DNA from: Kiloniellales bacterium
GTDB taxonomy: Bacteria; Pseudomonadota; Alphaproteobacteria; Kiloniellales; JAKSDN01
Length of the DNA: 36,207 bases
Reading direction: 5' to 3'
Assembly: GCA_028280455.1 (NCBI GenBank)
Contig: JANQLT010000016.1
Coordinates: 1-36,207, forward strand
The first letter of the stretch is position 1; every line of letters starts with the position of its first letter. Below are positions 18,782 to 29,224 of the stretch, piece by piece. Under the pieces are notes generated by a model. It was given only the letters and a program-made list of their open reading frames with translations, made no database searches and was not told the DNA's origin. Made by a program: the position numbers and the translations under genes.

Positions 18782-19659
18782 GGGGTAAGCGACGGCGCGC
18801 TCAGCGAGGCCTCTTTGAAGCGGTGGGCGATCGCTTTCGCCATGCCGGCGATTGCCGGCGAGGCGAGCGAGCCGCCGCGCCGCAGGACCACGTGTGACCC
18901 GGGAAGGGACTGGAAACCCTGGTCCTCCGACAGCACGAGGGCCTCGGCGGGCCGGACGCTGGCACCCAGGAGCCCGACGGCGAGGCCGGCCGAAATGGCC
19001 GCCTTGACGCCCGCCACGCTCGGGCTGGTGTAGGCAATGCGATAGGCGCGGTCCTGTCGCTCAAGTAGTCGGAGCGCCCAGTCGCGCCACCAGCAGCCCG
19101 GCTCGAACATGGCGAGCGGCAGCGGCTCCTCTTCGTGGGCCAGATGCCGTGCCGAGCTGACCCAGACCGTCGGGTCGTAGAGCAGCAGCTCGCCGTTGGC
19201 GGTCGGCCGATCGCTGACGACGATGGCCAGGTCCAGCTCGCCTTGCGCCAGGGCCCGGTCGAGGTCGGGGCTCCAGCCGCAGCGGACCGTCACGGTCACC
19301 GAGGGATGGGCCTCGGCGAAGTCGGACAGGATCGGCGGCAGCAGATCGGCCCCGTATTCCTCGGGCAGGCCGATCCGCACCTGGCCCTCGAGACGGTCCG
19401 CCAGCGGCGGCGCCGCGGCTTCCTCCAGAAGCTTCATCACCTGGCGGGCCTTGCCGAGCAGCGCCTCGGCCTCGGGCGTCGGCGCGACGCCGCGCGGGCC
19501 GCGCTCGAAGAGCCGATAGCCGAGCCGGGCCTCGAGGCGCTTCATCTGCATGCTGACCGCCGACTGGGTGCGGTTCACGGCGCCGGCGGCCGCCGTGAAG
19601 CTGCCACCGTCGGCGATGGCGAGGAAGGTGCGGAGCTGGTCGCTGTCGAGCGGCGTCAC
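18778..19659 (-). CDS. LysR-family transcriptional regulator
   Basis: A 293-residue protein. The N-terminal winged helix-turn-helix (residues 1 to about 62) includes LRTFLAIADGGSFTAAAGAVNRTQSAVSMQMKRLE in consecutive segments, and the C-terminal LysR substrate-binding domain runs from about residue 90 (GQVRIGLPEEYG) to the end. It probably controls the divergent permease gene, the classical LysR arrangement, and itself. The start is a GTG at 19659. The stop codon lies inside a 35-bp repeat, so the last residues could vary between strains. The effector is unknown. Confidence 0.93.
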   Translation of the reverse strand: MTPLDSDQLRTFLAIADGGSFTAAAGAVNRTQSAVSMQMKRLEARLGYRLFERGPRGVAPTPEAEALLGKARQVMKLLEEAAAPPLADRLEGQVRIGLPEEYGADLLPPILSDFAEAHPSVTVTVRCGWSPDLDRALAQGELDLAIVVSDRPTANGELLLYDPTVWVSSARHLAHEEEPLPLAMFEPGCWWRDWALRLLERQDRAYRIAYTSPSVAGVKAAISAGLAVGLLGASVRPAEALVLSEDQGFQSLPGSHVVLRRGGSLASPAIAGMAKAIAHRFKEASLSAPSLTP

Positions 19660-19765
19660 GGCGGCACTCAGATATCAATAACTCTGATGCCTATGATAAT
19701 ATCTATTCGATTCTCAAATATCCAGGCCGGCACCATCATTCGCTCACCAGACAAGGGCAGGGCGG
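19660..19765. promoter_or_regulatory. AT-rich divergent control region of lysR and the permease
   Basis: A 106-base spacer between divergent starts, markedly AT-rich in 19670-19730. It contains GATATC once and AATATC twice, and the -10-like GATAAT at 19695-19700. LysR proteins usually bind such spacers at T-N11-A dyads, but I cannot fix one site. AAGGG at 19753-19757 is the likely ribosome site of the permease. Confidence 0.5.
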
Positions 19766-20815
19766 ATGGCGGAGCAGAGTCGAGAGCTCGACCGGCAGGG
19801 AAACAGGAGTCTACGCGACCTGGCGCGGCCGGCCGCCGTGGCCGTGGCGGGGCTCGCCCTCGTCGCCTGCGGGCTGACCTGGCCCGTCGAATCAGGCGAG
19901 ACCCTGCTCTTCGTGCTGGAGAACCTGCTGTGGATGGCGCCGATCATCGCCATGGCCGTCGGGGTCACCGCCTACATCGGCGCCAGCGGCGCGGACGCCC
20001 TGATCGCCGAGATCTTCGCCGGACGCCGCATCAGGATGATCCTGGCCGCCTCCCTGGTCGGCGCGGTCACGCCGATCTGCGGCGTCGGCGTGCTGCCTTT
20101 GATCGCCGCCCTGCTCAGCAGCGGCGTGCCCCTGGCGCCGGTCATGGCCTTCTGGCTGGCCTCGCCGGTGACCGCGCCGGCGATGTTCCTGATCACCCTC
20201 GGCACCCTCGGGCCCGGCCTGGCGGTGGCCAAGACCGTCGCCGCCTTCGCCATCGGCCTGCTCGGCGGCTTGGCCAGCGAAGCGTTGCTCAGGCGCGGCG
20301 CCTTCGCCGATCCCTTGCGGCCGGGCGGCCTCGCCGCGGCGGCGGGCGGCTGTAGCGGCGGCCCGAAGACCCGCGACTGGCGGCCCTGGCGCGATCCAGA
20401 ACGGCGCCGGCAGATGATCCGCTCGGCCGGCCGCAGCACGGCCATGATGGTCAAGTGGCTGAGCCTCGCCTTCGCGCTCGAGGCGCTGCTGCGCCGCGCC
20501 CTGCCGCCGGAAGCGATCGCCGGCTTCCTGGGCGGCGACAACGCCTGGGCGATCCCGCTGGCCGTGCTGGTCGGCACGCCGATCTACCTCGACGGCTACG
20601 CGGCCCTGCCGCTGGTGCGCGGCCTGATCGAGCTCGGCATGAGCGAGGCCGCCGCGCTGGCCTTCCTGGTCGCCGGCGGGATCACCAGCCTCTATGCCTC
20701 GCTGGCCGTCTTCGCCCTGGTGCGCTGGCCGCTGTTCCTCTGGTACCTGGGCCTGGCCGTCGCCGGCTCCCTGCTGGCCGGATACGGCTATCAGGCTCTC
20801 GCCGCGCCGCCCTAA
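19766..20815 (+). CDS. ArsP/YraQ-family permease (DUF318)
   Basis: A 349-residue membrane protein with about eight hydrophobic segments in two halves joined by a hydrophilic loop (residues about 190-220, with GGCSGGPKTRD). The first half carries GAVTPICGVGVLPLIAAL, the TPxCxxGxxP signature of the ArsP_1/YraQ family, and ASPVTAPAMF; the second carries VGTPIYLDGYAALPL. Family members export organoarsenicals or are linked to metal and redox stress; the substrate here cannot be read. It is divergent from lysR, its likely regulator, and ends just before an intrinsic terminator. No ars genes are nearby. Confidence 0.82.
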   Translation: MAEQSRELDRQGNRSLRDLARPAAVAVAGLALVACGLTWPVESGETLLFVLENLLWMAPIIAMAVGVTAYIGASGADALIAEIFAGRRIRMILAASLVGAVTPICGVGVLPLIAALLSSGVPLAPVMAFWLASPVTAPAMFLITLGTLGPGLAVAKTVAAFAIGLLGGLASEALLRRGAFADPLRPGGLAAAAGGCSGGPKTRDWRPWRDPERRRQMIRSAGRSTAMMVKWLSLAFALEALLRRALPPEAIAGFLGGDNAWAIPLAVLVGTPIYLDGYAALPLVRGLIELGMSEAAALAFLVAGGITSLYASLAVFALVRWPLFLWYLGLAVAGSLLAGYGYQALAAPP

Positions 20816-20829
20816 GAATGTCACAAGAT

Positions 20830-20854
20830 CTGCCGAAGGGCAGGGCAGTTTTTT
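20830..20854 (+). terminator. intrinsic terminator after the permease gene
   Basis: CTGCC at 20830-20834 can pair with GGCAG at 20839-20843 or 20844-20848, directly followed by six T residues (20849-20854). It lies 14 bases after the permease stop. The T-run continues into copy E of the 35-bp element. Confidence 0.65.
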
Positions 20855-20857
20855 CAA

Positions 20858-20892
20858 TATGTTGAGAGAAGAGGGTTAACAGACAAGGTTAA
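20858..20892 (+). repeat. 35-bp GGTTAA element, copy E
   Basis: TAT at 20858 within TCAATATGTTGA, GGTTAA at 20874-20879 and 20887-20892; the N7 is CAGACAA. It lies between convergent genes and immediately after the terminator T-run. The short arms GGCAGGG and CCCTGCC flank it. Confidence 0.82.
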
Positions 20893-20973
20893 TCGAACCC
20901 TGCCGCTGGCGAACGGGTGCCAGCTCGTGACTTGCCTGTGGCGTGGCCTGTGACCGACTTGGGCCGCCTCTTT

Positions 20974-21318
20974 TCAGCGGGCGTCCCGGTCGAGAATCAC
21001 CTTCTGGTCCACGATCTCGAAGATCATGCCCTCGATCAGGATCTTTCGGTCGTCGCCCTCGCCGAAGAAGCGGTAGGCGAGTCCGCTGCGCTCGGCGATG
21101 TCGGTGACGGCGGACACGGACAGGGTCGGCGAGACCTCCGCCAGGAGATTGGCCAGGACCGCGCGCTCGTCCTTGACGTGGTTGAGGTCCTTGCCGGCGC
21201 GGGTCAGCAGCGTGCTCTGCTCGAAGAGGTAGCTGCCGAGGAAGATGTTGATCACCGCGCTGACCGCCAGCAGCGCGCCGACCAGCTTCAGCCAGAAGAG
21301 CGTGTCCTTTTCATCCAT
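20974..21318 (-). CDS. small single-pass membrane protein, unknown function
   Basis: A 114-residue protein. A short charged start (MDEKDT) is followed by one transmembrane segment (residues about 7-30), then a soluble part with a probable helix (LLTRAGKDLNHVKDERAVLANLLAEV) and a mixed C-terminal region ending FEIVDQKVILDRDAR. I do not recognise the family. The ATG at 21318 is chosen because membrane sequence starts right there and AGGGA lies upstream; the longer in-frame extension is proline/alanine-rich and unlikely. It stands alone, convergent with the permease and divergent from the methionine operon, with copies of the 35-bp element on both sides. The C-terminal domain is probably periplasmic or cytoplasmic depending on topology, which I cannot settle. 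Confidence 0.65.
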   Translation of the reverse strand: MDEKDTLFWLKLVGALLAVSAVINIFLGSYLFEQSTLLTRAGKDLNHVKDERAVLANLLAEVSPTLSVSAVTDIAERSGLAYRFFGEGDDRKILIEGMIFEIVDQKVILDRDAR

Positions 21319-21626
21319 CGCCGCCGCGTCCCTAGGTGGCAAGCCCGCCGCCGCCTGTGCCCGGGCTACCGGCGACGCCGCGGAGCATTGATAGGGGCCG
21401 GCCGGGGCCGCCGCAAGGCGGCCGCGAGGGCAGGGAATAGGGCCGGGCGCGCGCAAGGCCGACTTGGCAACGCTACAAGACCTAGGCCGACCGTGGGTCA
21501 TTTTCTCAATATCTTGACAAAACACGGTTTCCAGACGTGGTTAACGATCCGTTCACGTCCGCGGCCAGCGGCCCCGTCAGGCACGCGCGGCAGCCGCGTT
21601 TGCAGGACCTCGAGGCCATTTCGTCC
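21319..21626. other. intergenic region between the small membrane protein and the ArsR operon
   Basis: Apart from copy F of the 35-bp element I see no gene here. GACC/GGTC (21490-21493 and 21497-21500), followed by ATTTT, forms a weak hairpin just before copy F, echoing the terminator-then-element order at copy E. Confidence 0.5.
21510..21544 (+). repeat. 35-bp GGTTAA element, copy F
   Basis: TAT at 21510 within TCAATATCTTGA, GGTTTC (two mismatches) at 21526-21531 and GGTTAA at 21539-21544, followed by C; the N7 is CAGACGT. It is the only copy located in a divergent rather than convergent intergenic region. Confidence 0.75.
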
Positions 21627-21656
21627 TTGACATAAAGATATCCGTATATGTTTATT
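21627..21656 (+). promoter_or_regulatory. promoter with candidate ArsR/SahR operator for the methionine operon
   Basis: TTGACA at 21627-21632 is a consensus -35. A weak -10 (GTTTAT or TTTATT) follows 17-18 bases later. The spacer holds CATAAAGATATCCGTATATG (21631-21650), an AT-rich imperfect dyad around GATATC. SahR-type ArsR regulators bind motifs rich in AAAGATAT-like half sites, so autoregulation by the downstream gene is likely. The position is seen; the binding is inferred. Confidence 0.6.
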
Positions 21657-21685
21657 CTTCAATCGAATCAGACAAGGACACGGCC

Positions 21686-22639
21686 ATGGAGCAGTTGCTG
21701 GCAGCCCTCCGCGCGGCAGGTGAGTCGACCAGGCTCAGGCTGCTCGTGCTCTGTGCCCATAGCGACCTGACGGTCTCCGAGCTGGTCCAGATCCTCGGCC
21801 AGAGCCAGCCGCGGATCTCCCGACACCTGAAGCTGCTCTGCGAGGCCGGCCTCCTGGAGCGCAACCGAGAAGGCAGTTGGGCCTATTTCAGGTTGCCTTC
21901 GCGCGGGCCGATGGCCGACTTCGGCCGGCAGCTCGTCGACTCGGTCCTGGGCAACGACCCGACCCTGGCTCTCGACCTCGAACGCTTGCAGGCGATCGTC
22001 GAGGCCCGGGCCGCCCGGGCCGCCGACTATTTCACGCGCAACGCCGCCAAGTGGGACGAGATCCGCTCGCTCTACGTCGACGAGGCCGAGCTCGAGGCCA
22101 AGCTGCTCGACCTGCTGCCTTCGTGCGAGATCGGCGACCACCTGGACATCGGCACCGGCACCGGCCGGATCCTCGAGCTGCTGGCGCCGCGGGTCGGCCG
22201 CTCGCTCGGCATCGACCTGTCGCACGAGATGCTGATGGTCGCCCGCTCCAAGCTGGAGCGCGCCGGCCTGCGCAACTGCGCCGTGCGCCACGCCGACATG
22301 TATCAGCTCCCGCTGTCCAGCGCTGCCTTCGACCTGGTGACCCTGCATCAGGTCCTGCACTACGCCGATCGGCCCCGCGAGGTCATCGCCGAGGCGGCGC
22401 GCATGCTGCGGCCCGGCGGCCGCCTGATCCTGGTCGATTTCGCCGAGCATCAGGAGCAGAGCCTGCGCGAGGAGCACGCCCACCGCTGGCTCGGCTTCAA
22501 GGACGACGACTTGGACGCCTGGTTCGGCCATGCCGGCCTCGGCCCCGTCGAGACCCAATGCCTGCCGGGAACCCCGCTCACCGTCTGCCTCTGGGCGGCC
22601 GAGCGGCCGGCCAACCAGGCCGCCGCGCCCGCCGCCTGA
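21686..22639 (+). CDS. ArsR-family regulator fused to a SAM-dependent methyltransferase domain (SahR-like)
   Basis: A 317-residue fusion. Residues 1 to about 95 are an ArsR winged helix (ESTRLRLLVLCAHSDLTVSELVQ, then QSQPRISRHLKLLCEAGLLERNREGSW, written in two parts). Residues about 140-300 are a class I methyltransferase fold with motif I LDIGTGTGRIL, GIDLSHEML and DLVTLHQVLHY. In SahR the SAM-like pocket senses S-adenosylhomocysteine and relieves repression of SAM-cycle genes. Its position directly before metF and metH fits that role. AAGGA lies seven bases before the ATG. An active methyltransferase cannot be excluded. No arsenic-binding cysteine pair is seen in the HTH. Confidence 0.85.
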   Translation: MEQLLAALRAAGESTRLRLLVLCAHSDLTVSELVQILGQSQPRISRHLKLLCEAGLLERNREGSWAYFRLPSRGPMADFGRQLVDSVLGNDPTLALDLERLQAIVEARAARAADYFTRNAAKWDEIRSLYVDEAELEAKLLDLLPSCEIGDHLDIGTGTGRILELLAPRVGRSLGIDLSHEMLMVARSKLERAGLRNCAVRHADMYQLPLSSAAFDLVTLHQVLHYADRPREVIAEAARMLRPGGRLILVDFAEHQEQSLREEHAHRWLGFKDDDLDAWFGHAGLGPVETQCLPGTPLTVCLWAAERPANQAAAPAA

Positions 22640-22677
22640 GCGCAACAGGCCAGAGGCAAACAGGAAGGAACGCCGTC

Positions 22678-23619
22678 ATGCTGGAAAGCCTCCCCGTCGG
22701 CGCGCCGCTGCAGGCGCGTGTCGAGCGACTGGCCGAAGGAGGCTCGCCGCAGGTCTCCTTTGAGTTCTTTCCCCCCAGGGACGCCGCTGCCGAGACCAGG
22801 CTCTGGCGCGAGATCGTCCGCCTGGAGGCGCTGGAGCCGCGCTTCGTCTCGGTCACCTACGGCGCCGGCGGCTCCACGCGCGAGCGGACCCACCGCATCG
22901 TCTCGCGGATCCGCAACGAGTCCCTGCTGGAGCCGGCGGCGCACTTGACCTGCGTCGGCGCCGCGCGCGAGGAGATCCAGGAGATCGCCCGGAGCTATTG
23001 GACCGCCGGGGTGCGCCACATCGTCGCCCTGCGCGGCGACCCGCCGCGCGAAGCCGGGCCCTACGAGCCGCATCCCGGCGGCTATCCCTTCGCCGTCGAC
23101 CTGGTCGCCGGGCTCAAGGAGGTCGCAGACTTCGAGATCAGCGTCGCCGCCTATCCCGAGGTGCATCCGCAGGCCTCAGGCGCCGAAGCCGACCTCGACA
23201 ACCTCAAGGCCAAGCTCGACGCCGGCGCCAGCCGGGCCATCACGCAGTTCTTCTTCGACCCGCTCCGCTACCTGCGCTTCCTCGAGCGCGCCCGGGCCGC
23301 CGGCATCGGCGCGCCGATCGTCCCCGGCATCCTGCCGATCACCAACATCGAGCGGACGATCCAGATCGCCCGGAACTGCGGCGCCGGCGTGCCCGACTGG
23401 CTGCGCGGCCTGTTCGACAGTCTCGACGACGACCCCCATGCCCGCGCGCTGGTCGCCGCGGTCGCCGGGGCCGAGCTCTGCCGCCAACTGCAGGCCCACG
23501 GCGTCGAGGAGTTCCACTTCTACACCCTGAACCGGGCCGAGCTGACCCTGGCCATCTGCCGCCTGCTCAACACGCCGCTGCCGAGCACCTCGGGGCTCGC
23601 GGCGGTGGGGGCGGCGTGA
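22678..23619 (+). CDS. metF: MetF, 5,10-methylenetetrahydrofolate reductase
   Basis: A 313-residue TIM-barrel flavoenzyme. SFEFFPPRD near residue 25 and SVTYGAGGSTRERTHRIV (about 56-73) are family signatures; HIVALRGDPP and the ITQFFFDPLRY segment follow. It reduces methylene-THF to 5-methyl-THF, the methyl donor for MetH. The ATG at 22678 follows GGAAGGAA with eight bases spacing and lies 38 bases after the regulator gene. The frame stays open far upstream, but that part is a shadow. It ends one base before the metH start. Confidence 0.95.
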   Translation: MLESLPVGAPLQARVERLAEGGSPQVSFEFFPPRDAAAETRLWREIVRLEALEPRFVSVTYGAGGSTRERTHRIVSRIRNESLLEPAAHLTCVGAAREEIQEIARSYWTAGVRHIVALRGDPPREAGPYEPHPGGYPFAVDLVAGLKEVADFEISVAAYPEVHPQASGAEADLDNLKAKLDAGASRAITQFFFDPLRYLRFLERARAAGIGAPIVPGILPITNIERTIQIARNCGAGVPDWLRGLFDSLDDDPHARALVAAVAGAELCRQLQAHGVEEFHFYTLNRAELTLAICRLLNTPLPSTSGLAAVGAA

Positions 23620-23620
23620 C

Positions 23621-27178
<3,558 letters not shown>

Positions 27179-27249
27179 CCCCATGGCCGCGACGGGCCGC
27201 CCGGCAAGACTTCGTTAAGACCTTCGGTGCTAGGCCGAAGGCGCCGACG

Positions 27250-27269
27250 GTCAGCGATTCGTCGCTGAC
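27250..27269 (+). other. stem-loop with TTCG tetraloop after metH
   Basis: GTCAGCGA, TTCG, TCGCTGAC: a perfect 8-bp stem closed by a stable tetraloop, 72 bases after the metH stop and 51 bases before the next gene. There is no T-run downstream, so it may be a 3' stabiliser or factor-dependent terminator, or part of the next gene's leader. Confidence 0.55.
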
Positions 27270-27319
27270 TCCTGGCGATTCGGTTTGCTAGGCTGCGCCC
27301 AGCAGGGGGTGCCGAGGTC

Positions 27320-28117
27320 TTGGCCAAGAAGGAAGCCGTTAGGCGTGCCGGAAGGCGCGGCTGGTATGCGGCGGTCACCATAGCCCTGGTTTGGGGCCTG
27401 TCCGAGCTCTCGCTGGCGCGTTTAGGCGGCGAGGGCGAGGTCGAGTCGGCGCAGGGCGATGCCGGCGAATCCCTGTTCCACATGACCCGCGTGATCGACG
27501 AGACCGGCTTCGGCGGCGAGAGCCGGCGCGACAGTATCGCCGGCCGCTATCTCTCGGCACCGGTCAAGTCCTCGGAGGCGGCGCTCGGCGCCTGGCTGCT
27601 GCAGACCGCCAAGGACCTCGCCGGCACCGGCTTCCAGTCGGCCCCGGTCGGCCGCCTGGTCGGCAAGCCGAGCGAGATCGAGTGCCTGGCCCTCAACATC
27701 TACTTCGAGGCCAGGGGCGAGAGCCTGCTCGGCCGCGAGGCGGTGGCCAGCGTCACCATGAACCGGGTCTTCGACGAGGCCTTCCCGAACACGGTCTGCG
27801 AGGTGGTCCGGCAAGGCGCCATGGACGGCCGCAAGGCCCGGCGCAACCTCTGCCAGTTCTCCTGGTGGTGCGACGGCCGCAGCGACCGGCCGGTCGACGA
27901 GCGGGCCTGGGCAGACAGCCTGAAGATCGCCCAGTCGATGTACTGGGACCGCTCGCGCGATCCGACCGACGGCGCCCTCTGGTTCCACGCCCAATACGTC
28001 GACCCCTCCTGGGCGGATTCCTTCGACCGCGGCCCGCAGATCGGCAAGCACCTCTTCTACAGGCGCCCCGGCTCCGCGCCGGAACCGGAGCCCTTCTTCC
28101 TCCCCTGGTCGCTTTAA
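27320..28117 (+). CDS. SleB-type cell wall hydrolase (Hydrolase_2 family)
   Basis: A 265-residue protein. The N terminus is basic, with a membrane anchor (about 14-34), then an unstructured stretch and, from about residue 115, the SleB/Hydrolase_2 domain: ECLALNIYFEARGES, REAVASVTMNRV, then CQFSWWCDG and GALWFHAQYVDPSW. The glutamate in YFEARGE is the likely catalytic acid. Such proteins cleave peptidoglycan glycan strands in the periplasm. The start is a TTG at 27320 with AGGGGG about ten bases upstream; no better in-frame start precedes the anchor. It is convergent with the DsbA-like gene, and two palindromic repeats lie between. Confidence 0.85.
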   Translation: MAKKEAVRRAGRRGWYAAVTIALVWGLSELSLARLGGEGEVESAQGDAGESLFHMTRVIDETGFGGESRRDSIAGRYLSAPVKSSEAALGAWLLQTAKDLAGTGFQSAPVGRLVGKPSEIECLALNIYFEARGESLLGREAVASVTMNRVFDEAFPNTVCEVVRQGAMDGRKARRNLCQFSWWCDGRSDRPVDERAWADSLKIAQSMYWDRSRDPTDGALWFHAQYVDPSWADSFDRGPQIGKHLFYRRPGSAPEPEPFFLPWSL

Positions 28118-28150
28118 GGCCGGCCCTCAGGCCATTGAAATTCCAGCGTT

Positions 28151-28263
28151 GTCATCCTCGGGCTCGACCCGAGGATCCATCACGCCGCCGGCACAGCCGG
28201 TGCGTCTTGGGGGTTCGCATTTGCGACGGATACATGGATGCTCGGGTCAAGCCCGAGCATGAC
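28151..28263. repeat. palindromic intergenic repeat, unit 1
   Basis: GTCATCCTCGGGCTCGACCC begins the left arm (28151-28180) and its near inverse, starting ATGGATGCTCGGGTCAAGCC, ends the unit (28234-28263). Each arm is itself a hairpin (CCTCGGG...CCCGAGG type). This is a repeat type widespread between genes in alphaproteobacteria. It lies between convergent genes and could act as a bidirectional transcript end. Confidence 0.8.
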
Positions 28264-28292
28264 CAATGGAGACGGCGGCGCCGTACAAGACT

Positions 28293-28402
28293 GTCACCCT
28301 CGGGCTTGACCCGAGGGTCCATAGTGCCGATGGCACGGCTCGTCGGTCACGGATCGCTTCTGCGGCGGCCCAGTGGATGCTCGGATCAAGCCCGAGGATG
28401 AC
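28293..28402. repeat. palindromic intergenic repeat, unit 2
   Basis: The left arm is 28293-28322 (GTCACCCTCGGGCTTGACCC start) and the right arm 28374-28402 (TGGATGCTCGGATCAAGCCC start). It has the same arrangement and length as unit 1, 29 bases after it, with a divergent central part. It ends 14 bases before the stop codon of the DsbA-like gene. Confidence 0.8.
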
Positions 28403-28416
28403 CAGATGGAGAGACG

Positions 28417-29070
28417 TTACTCCGCCGCGGTCGTCGCGTCGTCTTGCAGGGCCAGGTCGAAGAGCTGGTGCAGGACTTCGGGCGGGTGGGCGCCGGAGAG
28501 CACGTATTTGCCGTTGAAGATGAAGGTCGGCACGCCCTGGATGCCGATCTGGCGGGCCCGGTTGTCCTCGGCGCGGACCGGGGCGGCCGCCTCGTCGCTG
28601 ATCAGGAAGGCGCGGGCCGCCTCGGCGTCGAGACCGGCGGCGGCGGCGACGGCGACCAGCTCGTCGGTCAGGCCGAGGTCGCGGCCCTCGATGAAGTAGG
28701 CGTCGAACAGGCCCTGGACGACCTTGTCGACCGCCTCGGGGCCGCCGGCCTCGGCGAAGCGCACCAGGCGGTGGGAGTCGATCGTGTTGGGGGTCCGGGC
28801 GATGGCCTCGAAGGCGAAGGGGATCGCCTCCTCGCGGCCGGCCTCGCGGACCCGGTCGTAGACCTGGCGGGCGTTCTCGGCGCCGCCGAACTTGAGCTGC
28901 AGATAGGCCTGGCGGTCCATGCCCTCGGCCGGCATGTCGGGGTTGAGCTGGAAGGCCCGCCAGGTGATCTCGAGCGCCTCCTGAGGCCGCTCGGCCAGGG
29001 CGCGCTCAAGCCGCCGCTTGCCGATGTAGCACCAGGGACAGATGGTGTCTGAGTAGATCTCGATCTGCAT
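28417..29070 (-). CDS. DsbA-family oxidoreductase, FrnE-like
   Basis: A 217-residue thioredoxin-fold protein. It starts MQIEIYSDTICPWCYIGKRR, with the active-site CPWC at residues 11-14, and has the cis-proline loop GVPTFIFNGKYVLSGAHPP near residues 178-196. No signal peptide is present, so it is cytoplasmic. This is the FrnE / 2-hydroxychromene-2-carboxylate isomerase branch rather than periplasmic DsbA. It probably handles thiol-disulfide exchange or polyketide-like substrates; the client is unknown. It is divergent from the Lva-like operon with 154 bases between. Confidence 0.88.
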   Translation of the reverse strand: MQIEIYSDTICPWCYIGKRRLERALAERPQEALEITWRAFQLNPDMPAEGMDRQAYLQLKFGGAENARQVYDRVREAGREEAIPFAFEAIARTPNTIDSHRLVRFAEAGGPEAVDKVVQGLFDAYFIEGRDLGLTDELVAVAAAAGLDAEAARAFLISDEAAAPVRAEDNRARQIGIQGVPTFIFNGKYVLSGAHPPEVLHQLFDLALQDDATTAAE

Positions 29071-29101
29071 GGCCGATAGGGCTCCAAGACCAAGGGCAAG
29101 T

Positions 29102-29146
29102 GGCCGGGCTTGACCCGGCCCGTCTCCGGGCGGGCTTGACCCGCCC
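29102..29146. repeat. two short palindromes upstream of the acyl-CoA synthetase
   Basis: GGCCGGGCTTGACCCGGCC (29102-29120) and GGGCGGGCTTGACCCGCCC (29128-29146), both built round GGGCTTGACCC. The core resembles that of the repeats at 28151-28402. They lie between divergent genes and so are not terminators for either. Confidence 0.65.
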
Positions 29147-29224
29147 TACCCGGGCCACTCACGATGGGTGCCGAGCATAGAGGGCCGCTGCCGGCCTGAC
29201 GAGGGGGCGAGGGGAAACAAGCTT

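Noticed and set aside
21877..22677. N-terminal extension of MetF reading in from 21877
   Set aside because: This frame is the shadow of the ArsR-methyltransferase gene; MetF has its own ATG and ribosome site at 22678.
28201..28240. tRNA-like GGTTCGCATTT segment
   Set aside because: No cloverleaf or anticodon arm can be built; it is the centre of a palindromic repeat unit.
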